Shown one piece after another: positions 17,471 through 23,305 of a DNA stretch of 24,258 nucleotides. The position numbers and the translations under genes are program-made. A model generated the notes under the pieces. The model was not told the DNA's origin. It made no database searches and saw nothing but the letters and a program-made list of their open reading frames with translations. The DNA comes from Helicobacter sp. GTDB lineage: Bacteria > Campylobacterota > Campylobacteria > Campylobacterales > Helicobacteraceae. How positions within the stretch are numbered: the first letter of the stretch is position 1; each line of letters begins with the position of its first letter. The DNA lies in the NCBI RefSeq assembly GCF_029067145.1, contig NZ_JAIEFA010000018.1, positions 1-24,258 on the forward strand, given 5' to 3'.

Positions 17471-17590
17471 ATGACGCTGCAGATAAACTTTGCAAAGTTT
17501 CAAAATGCAGAATCTAAGCTATTTATCAAATGGGCTGGACAAAGGGCATTAACAGATTCTATTAAAGCTTTTATGCAAAGAAATTTTGCC
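17471..17590 (+). pseudogene. possible N-terminal scrap of a Dam-like (D12-class) adenine methyltransferase
   Basis: After the 27-bp repeat and a GAGG ribosome-like site, an ATG opens a frame. At residues about 18-31 it reads K-L-F-I-K-W-A-G-Q-R-A-L-T-D, close to the F-L-K-W-A-G-G-K that starts Dam-family methylases, and I-K follows where Dam has D-D-I-K-R. The second glycine and lysine of G-G-K are replaced or deleted, and similarity ends near 17590, where the antisense hsdR remnant begins. I read it as a decayed fragment kept next to its old promoter. A chance match is possible because only one short motif is preserved. Confidence 0.35.
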
Positions 17591-17604
17591 TTTGCCTGCA
17601 AACC

Positions 17605-17988
17605 TCACACAAGCTTATTCGCCACAAGTTCGGCTTGTTCTATGACTCTATCCACCGCGATTTTTTGCATATCTGGCGGATAGCCATATTCTTTAAGCAC
17701 TCTTTTAACCGCTACTCTTAGTTTTGCTCGCACATATTCTTTGTGCTGCCAATCTAAGCTAACATTTTGCCTTAGAGTTTGAAAAATCGCTATGGCAAGT
17801 TCTTTTAGCTCCCTCTTACTCATCACTTCTTTTGCACTAAAAACACTATTATGAGACTTTTGCCGCTTCCTTGCGTGTGCCAAAGCACCCCGCTTTTGTC
17901 TCCATTCATTGCGTTTCTAGCGGGATACCTTGTGTAAGATAGACGTGGCATTTAGCGTTAGTTTCTAAAAGTTCCCTATTTTCAAAGG
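17605..17988 (-). pseudogene. hsdR: type I restriction subunit HsdR remnant (internal deletion, frameshifts)
   Basis: Two non-adjacent parts of HsdR are joined. The upstream part holds the ATPase motif I (G-V-L-W-H-T-Q-G-S-G-K-S; Walker A at about 17856-17870) in one frame and ends in a stop just after F-L-V-Q-K-K. The downstream part, in another frame, is the extreme C-terminus. It reads S-A-K-E-V-M-S-K-R-E-L-K-E-L, then R-Q-N-V-S-L-D-W, R-A-K-L-R-V-A-V-K-R-V and Y-G-Y-P-P-D. An intact HsdR has several hundred residues of translocase between these parts, so most of the motor is missing. The stretch 17905-17988 (A-F-E-N-R-E-L-L-E-T-N...) is in a third frame and I cannot assign it with confidence. 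It is non-functional by any reading. Confidence 0.85.
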
Positions 17989-18308
17989 CTTTAAGCTTTG
18001 GTTTTCTTACCCTATGGTTTGCATTGCAGCGTCTAAAAGGCTACCAATATTGCTTTGTTTGGCGTTTTCCATAATGTAACCCCACCGCGCCTTTGGGGGC
18101 ACAAAAAACGCATTGTGTGCGAGGTATTCGTCTTTGTCCTCTGTGTCTCCGCCATCATTTTGCACTCTTTCAAAAATAGCTTGGAAGCTATCGGAGATGT
18201 ATTTTAAGAAAACTAAGCCCAAAACGATATGCTTATACTCGGCGGCGTCAATGTTTTTGTGGAGTTTGTCGGCGGATTTAAAAGTGTTTGCGCTAAGGTT
18301 TTGTGCCC
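17989..18308 (-). pseudogene. hsdM: type I methyltransferase HsdM N-terminal remnant
   Basis: The minus strand encodes the start of an HsdM helical N-domain: S-A-D-K-L-H-K-N-I-D-A-A-E-Y-K-H-I-V-L-G-L, then F-L-K-Y-I-S-D-S-F. It continues with D-E-Y-L-A-H-N-A-F-F-V-P, A-R-W-G-Y-I and L-L-D-A-A-M-Q-T-I-G. A TAA at 18007-18009 interrupts it, and the same frame continues with E-N-Q-S-L-K, as in intact HsdM (E-N-x-S-L-K-G), before similarity stops. There is no usable start codon because an in-frame stop lies just upstream at the boundary with the exporter gene. The catalytic domain (N-P-P-F/Y) and the whole hsdS gene are absent. The breakpoint touches the stop codon of the exporter pseudogene. Confidence 0.85.
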
Positions 18309-18919
18309 TTAAGGATTCATCTTTTTATCTTGCCTTACAAGAATCTGCACCGCACTAAGGACGAGCAAAGCCGCCATTGTGAGATTTGCGATTTTATAAT
18401 GTTTTACCAAAAAGGCTTTAAGCGCAATGCCCGCTACTATCCACAAAAGAATCCCCAAAAAGCCAATGAGAATAGAATAAGCGATAAAAGCACTTGTGTA
18501 AAATAGGCTATGATAATAAGGCAAAACAAACGAAAGGTGTATCGTAATGCCATAAAGGATAATTTTCACATTGACAAACTGCAAGAAAAAAGCATTGAAA
18601 AATCCTAAATTTTCATTCTCGCTTTCTAATCCTTGAGGCTTGGATTTGGCGACTTTGCAGGCGAGATAGAGCACATATCCCGCGCCCAAAACTTTTAAGA
18701 TTCCTAGAGTATTTGGCAAAAGCTCGGCGAGTAAATGTGCGCCATAGCCGCATAGAATCATTATGGACGCAAACCCAGCATAAATACCTAAAATTAGCCT
18801 TTTGCTTTGGGTATGTCATAATTTACCACGCTATTTAGAGCAAGAATATTGTTCGGACCCGGTGTAGTCGCTGTGATAACCGTATAAAGAGTAAGAGAAA
18901 TAAAAGTGTCAAGCCCCAT
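18309..18919 (-). pseudogene. LysE/RhtB-family amino-acid exporter, broken by a 1-base deletion
   Basis: The ATG at 18919 has a GGAG ribosome site 5 bases ahead and starts a LysE-type protein with the signature T-A-T-T-P-G-P-N-N-I-L-A-L-N-S (residues about 17-31). After residue 41 the frame hits TAA at 18794-18796. Dropping back one base restores L-I-L-G-I-Y-A-G-F-A-S-I-M-I-L-C-G and the rest of the family, with several membrane helices, to the stop at 18309. The summed length of about 203 residues is that of an intact exporter. The damage is one missing base near 18797-18806 in an A-rich stretch too short for typical phase variation. It is either a recent pseudogene or a base-call error. Confidence 0.85.
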
Positions 18920-19057
18920 AGCTACTCCATTTTTGAGCTTTGTCTAAAGCGGTATTTTATCAAAAAAACAATTTCAAGGGGGCAAAGGGTAAATTAGCAA
19001 TGAAAGGATTTTATGCTATGATTATTTTTGTGAAATTTAGAATCCAAAAGATAAAAA

Positions 19058-19399
19058 ATGCAAGAAAATACCCCTTATCATTCCCCGTGTCCTGTGGAAA
19101 CAGCGCTCAATCTAATTGGCAACAAATGGAAAATTTTGATTATCCGCGATTTGCTTAGGGGCAAAATGCGATTTGGTGAGCTGAAAAAGTCTATTAGCGC
19201 AACGAAAAACCAAAGTATCTCGCAAAAGGTGCTAACGCAGAATCTCCGCGAGCTAGAAAGCGCAAAACTCATTACGCGCAAGGTGTATGCCGAAGTTCCA
19301 CCCAAAGTAGAATATAGTCTTACAAAACTTGGGCAAAGCCTGCAATCTGTGATTGAAAGCCTTGAGAAATGGGGAGAATGCTACAAGAGTATTTCTTGA
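19058..19399 (+). CDS. HxlR-family winged-helix transcriptional regulator
   Basis: The 113-residue product is a full-length HxlR/DUF24 protein. It has the N-terminal conserved cysteine in S-P-C-P-V-E (Cys11), the helix-turn-helix region N-K-W-K-I-L-I-I-R-D-L-L-R-G...R-F-G-E-L, and I-S-Q-K-V-L-T-Q-N-L-R-E-L-E. The wing R-K-V-Y-A-E-V-P-P-K-V-E-Y-S-L-T follows, then the dimer helix ending W-G-E-C-Y-K. A few extra residues (A-T-K-N-Q-S) lie between the second helix and I-S-Q-K. In relatives (YodB, CatR, HypR, and RrpA/RrpB in Campylobacter) the N-terminal cysteine senses quinones, aldehydes or oxidants. It is divergent from the broken exporter and convergent with the aldo/keto reductase. The ribosome site is poor. 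It is a candidate regulator of the redox genes nearby. Confidence 0.92.
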   Translation: MQENTPYHSPCPVETALNLIGNKWKILIIRDLLRGKMRFGELKKSISATKNQSISQKVLTQNLRELESAKLITRKVYAEVPPKVEYSLTKLGQSLQSVIESLEKWGECYKSIS

Positions 19400-19414
19400 T
19401 TAAATTGCCCATAG

Positions 19415-20326
19415 TTAATAATTTGTCCAAGAAAATGCGCTTTTGTTTGTATCTAAGGCTATAAGAGCTTGTTTGTCTTGCGCACTAAGAGTGAAATCAA
19501 AAATATTTCTGTTTTCTTGCATACGATTCTTTTTAGAAGTTTTAGGAATGACGCTAATGCCTTGTTCAACAAGGAATCGTAAGAGGATTTGTGCGGGTGT
19601 TTTGTCGTAGTTTCGCGCAATGTTTTGAAGTGTCGGATTCTCCAAAATTGAGCCTTTGCCCGCAATAAATGGAGACCAACTCTGCAAAAGCGTGCCATAC
19701 TTTAGCATTGCCTCTCGCAAGGGTTTTTGTTGCATAAACAGATGTGTTTCGCATTGATTGATAGCGGGGACAATCTCACAGAATCGCACGAAATCCTTAT
19801 AGGCTTTTGCGCCAAAGTTTGAGATTCCAATCGCCCTTAATATTCCTTGTTTATAGAACGATTCCATTGCTTGATACATTTCTTTGGAATGAGCGTAAGG
19901 CTCGTGAATCAGCAGGCAGTCAATATAATCCAACCCCAAAGTTTTGAGAGATTTTTCAATGGAATCTTTTGTCAAATCTTCATTCCTTGCACTCAAAAGT
20001 TTTGTTTGCACGAAAAATTCTTCGCGTTTGATTCCGCTTGAACGAATCGCCGCTCCCAATTCGGCTTCATTGCCATACATTTGCGCGCTATCAAAAAGCC
20101 GATAACCCACTTCAATAGCTTCGCTCATAGCTTTTTGTCCGCTTGCCCCTGTGAGTTGGTATGTCCCAAGCCCTAAAATGGGCATTTGGATTCCATTGTT
20201 TAAAGTCAGAAATTGCATTTTTTCTCCTTGTTGTGCATCCTTTGCAAGCAAATCATTTGCTCCTCCAAGTGCGAAAAAGCCCGTAATTTTTGCGGTGGTT
20301 TTAAGGAAATCTCTGCGATTTTGCAT
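19415..20326 (-). CDS. Tat-exported aldo/keto reductase
   Basis: The 303-residue protein belongs to the aldo/keto reductase superfamily, which reduces carbonyl compounds with NADPH. The catalytic tetrad is complete: Asp79 and Tyr84 (F-D-S-A-Q-M-Y-G-N-E), Lys109 (Q-T-K-L) and His141 (L-I-H-E-P-Y). The coenzyme motif I-P-K-T-S-K-K-N-R lies near the C-terminus. The N-terminus is a twin-arginine signal, N-R-R-D-F-L-K at residues 3-9. A hydrophobic stretch (I-T-G-F-F-A-L-G-G-A) follows and mature sequence begins near residue 30, so folded enzyme with bound cofactor is probably exported to the periplasm. A strong AAGGAG is 5-6 bases ahead. It has a TTGACA-N19-TATAAT promoter and is divergent from the cyclophilin-like gene. 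Confidence 0.92.
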   Translation of the reverse strand: MQNRRDFLKTTAKITGFFALGGANDLLAKDAQQGEKMQFLTLNNGIQMPILGLGTYQLTGASGQKAMSEAIEVGYRLFDSAQMYGNEAELGAAIRSSGIKREEFFVQTKLLSARNEDLTKDSIEKSLKTLGLDYIDCLLIHEPYAHSKEMYQAMESFYKQGILRAIGISNFGAKAYKDFVRFCEIVPAINQCETHLFMQQKPLREAMLKYGTLLQSWSPFIAGKGSILENPTLQNIARNYDKTPAQILLRFLVEQGISVIPKTSKKNRMQENRNIFDFTLSAQDKQALIALDTNKSAFSWTNY

Positions 20327-20354
20327 CTTTACTCCTTAGAATTTCAAATGCGCA

Positions 20355-20385
20355 ATTATAAATCCTAATACCTACTCCTTGTCAA
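20355..20385 (-). promoter_or_regulatory. aldo/keto reductase promoter: TTGACA-N19-TATAAT
   Basis: On the minus strand, TTGACA lies at 20385-20380 and TATAAT at 20360-20355 with a 19-base spacer containing AGGA-GTAGG-TATTAGGA. TATTAGG occupies spacer positions 10-16, exactly as in the divergent promoter at 20531. The predicted start is near 20348, with a leader of about 22 bases. Confidence 0.75.
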
Positions 20386-20530
20386 GTTTTTGTAATAATA
20401 TAATGCTTGATATTGGGGAATTGTAGAGAATAACACTAGAAAAATAAATAAAGTTTTAAGATTTGTAAGCACAAATTGCGTCGCACAAGTAGATTTTAGA
20501 ATCTTTGGAATCATTATATTGCTAAACCTA

Positions 20531-20561
20531 TTGACAAACACCAACTATTAGGCTTTATAAT
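20531..20561 (+). promoter_or_regulatory. cyclophilin-like gene promoter: TTGACA-N19-TATAAT
   Basis: TTGACA at 20531-20536 and TATAAT at 20556-20561 flank a 19-base spacer with TATTAGG at positions 10-16. The predicted start is near 20568, with a leader of about 23 bases that includes AAGGAG. The 145 bases between this promoter and the divergent one (20386-20530) show no gene. Confidence 0.75.
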
Positions 20562-20590
20562 GATGGAATTTCCTACATAAAAGGAGCAAT

Positions 20591-21070
20591 ATGTATCCAA
20601 AGATTTTTTGGCTAATGCTAGGCGTGTTTATATTCGGTGTTTTAGGGGTGGCAGACGCAAGAGGCGAGATGAGAAAGGATTTAGCAGAGGGAGGGTTAAT
20701 GCAAATACAAATGCACTTTGGGGATAAAAGCTTTGTTTTGAGTCTAGAAAACAATACAGCAGCAAGGGATTTTTATGCGCTTTTGCCTTTACGCCTAAGC
20801 TTTAGCGATTATGTAGGCAAAGAAAAGATTGGTAGGCTTGATAAAAGCCTAAGCATTCAAGAGGACGGAGAATATGACCCGCAAAGCGGCGATTTTTTCT
20901 ATTTCGCCCCTTGGGGTAATGTCGGAATCTTTTATGCAAAGCAGCCCCCATACAAGGGCTTGGTTAAGTTAGGCGCAGTGAAGGATTCAAAGGAATCTTT
21001 TATCACGCACCTAAAAGCCCAGAAGCAAGATTTTATCCTCACGATAGAAAAATATCCAAACAAGGAGTAA
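20591..21070 (+). CDS. secreted cyclophilin-like fold protein
   Basis: The 159-residue product starts with a signal peptide (hydrophobic W-L-M-L-G-V-F-I-F-G-V-L-G-V-A, then D-A-R), probably cleaved near residues 22-24. The mature part has the signature of the small cyclophilin-like family. It reads L-E-N-N-T-A-A-R-D-F-Y-A-L-L-P-L, S-D-Y-V-G-K-E-K-I-G-R-L, G-D-F-F-Y-F-A-P-W-G-N-V-G-I-F-Y, then L-V-K-L-G. These proteins have the cyclophilin barrel but usually lack prolyl-isomerase active-site residues, and their role is unknown. In many bacteria they sit with aldo/keto reductases and flavodoxins, as here. An AAGGAG lies 6 bases before the ATG. Being exported, like its divergent neighbour, it probably shares a periplasmic task with it; that is inference. 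Confidence 0.85.
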   Translation: MYPKIFWLMLGVFIFGVLGVADARGEMRKDLAEGGLMQIQMHFGDKSFVLSLENNTAARDFYALLPLRLSFSDYVGKEKIGRLDKSLSIQEDGEYDPQSGDFFYFAPWGNVGIFYAKQPPYKGLVKLGAVKDSKESFITHLKAQKQDFILTIEKYPNKE

Positions 21071-21253
21071 AGATAAATTGGTAGCTTTTTATAGGTGTTT
21101 TTGGGGTAAAGATTAGATACCAAAAAGAATCCCATATCGTGTAGAAAATGCCTGAATTTGCTAGATTGATGTTCGGAGCGATTGAGCTTTAAGTTTTGTC
21201 AAAGAGGCTTAAGAATAGAATTTTGCGAGAGCTAAAATTACAAAAGGGAAAAA

Positions 21254-21898
21254 ATGAAAAAGAATATCGTTGTTGTAGGTGCAGGGAGAGGCTTAGGTAT
21301 TTCTGTTGCAAAACACTTTGGCAAGAGTGATTTTAGGGTTATTCTCATTGCAAGAAATGTTGGGAATCTAAACGTGTATAAAGAAGAGCTTGAAAAAGAG
21401 GGCATTGAGACTTTTATCTATTCTGCAGATTGTGAAAAACCGCAAACTTTGGAATCTGCTTTTAAGGAAATCCAAGCTACCTTTGGCGTGGTAGATGTTC
21501 TTGTGTATAATGCAAGAGTGCGTGAGGACGGGTTTGCAACGGCGTTTAGCAATGATGACTTCATCAAGCATTATCAAACCGATGTCGCAAGTGCTTTGTG
21601 TTGTGTTAAGCTTGTAATGCAAAAACAAGCGGAGCAAAGAAGCGGTGTGATTCTATTATCGGGCGGTATTTTTGGGGATAATCCTAGCAAAGAACACGCG
21701 GGAATCTCAATAAGCAAAGCCGCGCTCAAGGCACTTGGCAAGACATTGCACGATGAATTAAAAGAAAAAGGCATTTTTGTGGGGCTTATCACCATAGCAG
21801 GACACATTCAGCCAAACACACAACACGCCCCTGAATTGATTGCAGAGAAATATTGGGAAGCCTACCAAAAGCAAGATAAATACGAGGTTGTGTATTAA
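21254..21898 (+). CDS. short-chain dehydrogenase/reductase-family protein lacking the catalytic tyrosine
   Basis: The 214-residue product has the SDR Rossmann fold. The coenzyme loop is V-G-A-G-R-G-L-G (8-15), followed by A-R-N and then a D-C pair (59-60) where SDRs often have D-V/D-L. The L-V-Y-N-A-R block corresponds to N-N-A-G, and S136 lies in L-L-S-G-G. The active-site Y-x-x-x-K is replaced by I-S-I-S-K (Ile151, Lys155), so the usual proton donor is missing while serine and lysine remain. It is also a little short at the C-terminus. It may have lost reductase activity, use another donor, or act as a binding protein. AAGGG lies 5-6 bases before the ATG. It follows the cyclophilin-like gene by 183 bases, which hold no other gene I can support. 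Confidence 0.85.
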   Translation: MKKNIVVVGAGRGLGISVAKHFGKSDFRVILIARNVGNLNVYKEELEKEGIETFIYSADCEKPQTLESAFKEIQATFGVVDVLVYNARVREDGFATAFSNDDFIKHYQTDVASALCCVKLVMQKQAEQRSGVILLSGGIFGDNPSKEHAGISISKAALKALGKTLHDELKEKGIFVGLITIAGHIQPNTQHAPELIAEKYWEAYQKQDKYEVVY

Positions 21899-22096
21899 AC
21901 TGCAAATTTTAAGGAGGGATAATACAGGAAAATAAACAGCAGAAAATATCCTAGCAAGAAGTAAAAATAAATTGCGCGAGTTTAAAGCCGCGCAAATGGC
22001 ACGAAAATATCCCAAATATTGTATAATGCGCACAAAATTCGCTTTAAGGGTTTTTTATGTTCTCCCTCGCAAACCGCAGAAATAAAAGATTAAGAG

Positions 22097-22123
22097 TTTG
22101 TAAGGGCTGGAATAGTAGAATTT
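22097..22123 (+). repeat. copy 2 of the 27-bp direct repeat, likely promoter of the methyltransferase
   Basis: It matches 17421-17447 at 26 of 27 bases in direct orientation. The terminal GTAGAATTT gives a TAGAAT -10 box with a start near 22129, leaving a leader of about 16 bases with AGGGG before the ATG at 22145. A separate TATAAT at 22022-22027 lies further upstream. Otherwise 21899-22096 holds no convincing gene, only short frames such as the one from ATG 22057, which runs into the methyltransferase in the wrong frame. Confidence 0.65.
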
Positions 22124-22144
22124 CAATAAAATGCAGGGGAAAAT

Positions 22145-23305
22145 ATGACAATTACGCAAAGTTTTTTTGCTACACCAACCATAGAATATATTAAGAAGCT
22201 AGGGTTAGATAAATCAGACTCTAATTTTACTATTCTTTTGGATATGTTTATGCAAGAAAATTTAAGTGTTGATATAAGGAGAGAGATAGTATCTTCTATT
22301 GGCAGACAAAAAGACAATGATAAAATCTATGAGTTTTTGTCTAAAGAAGCCTTTAATAATCATTATATGGAAGTAATTTATCAAATGTTTCGCACTTGCC
22401 TTTATAAAGCAAAACAAGATGTAAAATTTGCCATTTTAAGAGATAAAATGTTAGCACATTATCAAAATGAAGTAATGCAGAAAATGTTTGAATATTACGA
22501 ATTTAGACAAAATAAAAAGCAAGTTAAAACTAGGCAGAGACAGATTCTAAAACCCTCTTTGCTTATAGGCGATAATAGTATCTCACTTAACAAAATACAA
22601 GAACAGCAAATCCAGCTCGTTTTTACTTCTCCTCCATATTATAACGCAAGGCTTTATAACGATTATAAAAGTTATCAAAACTACCTAGATTCTATGAATA
22701 ATACCCTAAAACAATGTTATAGAATCTTAGAAAATGGCAGATTTATCCTTATTAATGTTTCGCCTGTAATTACTAAAAGAGCGGGGAGAGAATTTGAATC
22801 TATTCGCTATCCAATTCATTTTGATTTTCATAAAATCTTATGCGAAAGTGGATTCTATTTTGTAGATGAGATTATTTGGATAAAGCCAGAATACTCTGTG
22901 CCAAATCGTATAGCAGGATATTTGCAGACAAAAAAACCTTTAAGTTATAAACCAAACTGCATTACTGAAAGCATTATGGTTTATCGTAAAAATTCCCCCT
23001 TTTTGCTTGATAAAAATATTAAAGCTTATGATAAAAATTTAAAAAATAATGAAGAGGTGGATTCTACAAATTGTTGGTATATCGCACCAAAATCTGATAG
23101 AAATCACCCTGCAGTTTTCCCAGAAGAGCTTTGCGCAAAAGTTTTAAAATATTATTCTTTTGAAGGTGATGTTGTATGCGACCCTTTTGCGGGAAGTGGG
23201 ACTTTTGGTAAGGTGGCAAAAGAAATGGGTAGAATCCCACTTTTGTGTGAGCAGAATTTAGAATATGCACAAAAATTAAAACAAAGAGGATTTGATGAGA
23301 TTTGA
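22145..23305 (+). CDS. type II DNA methyltransferase, beta class (TSPPY), with helical N-terminal extension
   Basis: It methylates DNA, probably at N4 of cytosine or N6 of adenine, to protect the genome from the endonuclease encoded next door. The 386-residue protein has the catalytic motif IV T-S-P-P-Y at 161-165. The S-adenosylmethionine-binding motif D-P-F-A-G-S-G-T is at 346-353 near the C-terminus; this order marks the beta class. The S-P-P-Y form favours cytosine-N4, but some adenine enzymes have it too. Residues 1-130 are an alpha-helical, HEAT-like extension (for example I-R-R-E-I-V-S-S-I-G) not usual in this class. The ribosome site is AGGGG, 5-6 bases ahead. It overlaps the endonuclease gene by 11 bases. 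Base composition is more AT-rich than the core genes, suggesting horizontal origin. Confidence 0.9.
   Translation: MTITQSFFATPTIEYIKKLGLDKSDSNFTILLDMFMQENLSVDIRREIVSSIGRQKDNDKIYEFLSKEAFNNHYMEVIYQMFRTCLYKAKQDVKFAILRDKMLAHYQNEVMQKMFEYYEFRQNKKQVKTRQRQILKPSLLIGDNSISLNKIQEQQIQLVFTSPPYYNARLYNDYKSYQNYLDSMNNTLKQCYRILENGRFILINVSPVITKRAGREFESIRYPIHFDFHKILCESGFYFVDEIIWIKPEYSVPNRIAGYLQTKKPLSYKPNCITESIMVYRKNSPFLLDKNIKAYDKNLKNNEEVDSTNCWYIAPKSDRNHPAVFPEELCAKVLKYYSFEGDVVCDPFAGSGTFGKVAKEMGRIPLLCEQNLEYAQKLKQRGFDEI

Noticed and set aside
21098..21126. TTTTTGG/CCAAAAA hairpin after the cyclophilin-like gene as a terminator.
   Set aside because: The stem is short and AT-rich with a 15-base loop, and such matches arise easily in this sequence.
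21128..21192. Short ATG frame M-P-E-F-A-R-L-M-F-G between the cyclophilin-like gene and the SDR gene.
   Set aside because: It has only 14 codons, no ribosome site and no recognised family; at most it is a scrap of a lost gene.
21180..21253. A fourth TTGACA-N19-TATAAT promoter for the SDR gene.
   Set aside because: TTGTCA and TAGAAT are present but only 14 bases apart, and both hexamers have mismatches, so it does not belong to the set.
22057..22197. Short frame from ATG 22057 with AAGGG ahead and TATAAT at 22022.
   Set aside because: It runs 46 codons through the repeat and into the methyltransferase gene in another frame, and its composition is not protein-like. It may be the stub of a gene cut by an insertion, but nothing supports that.
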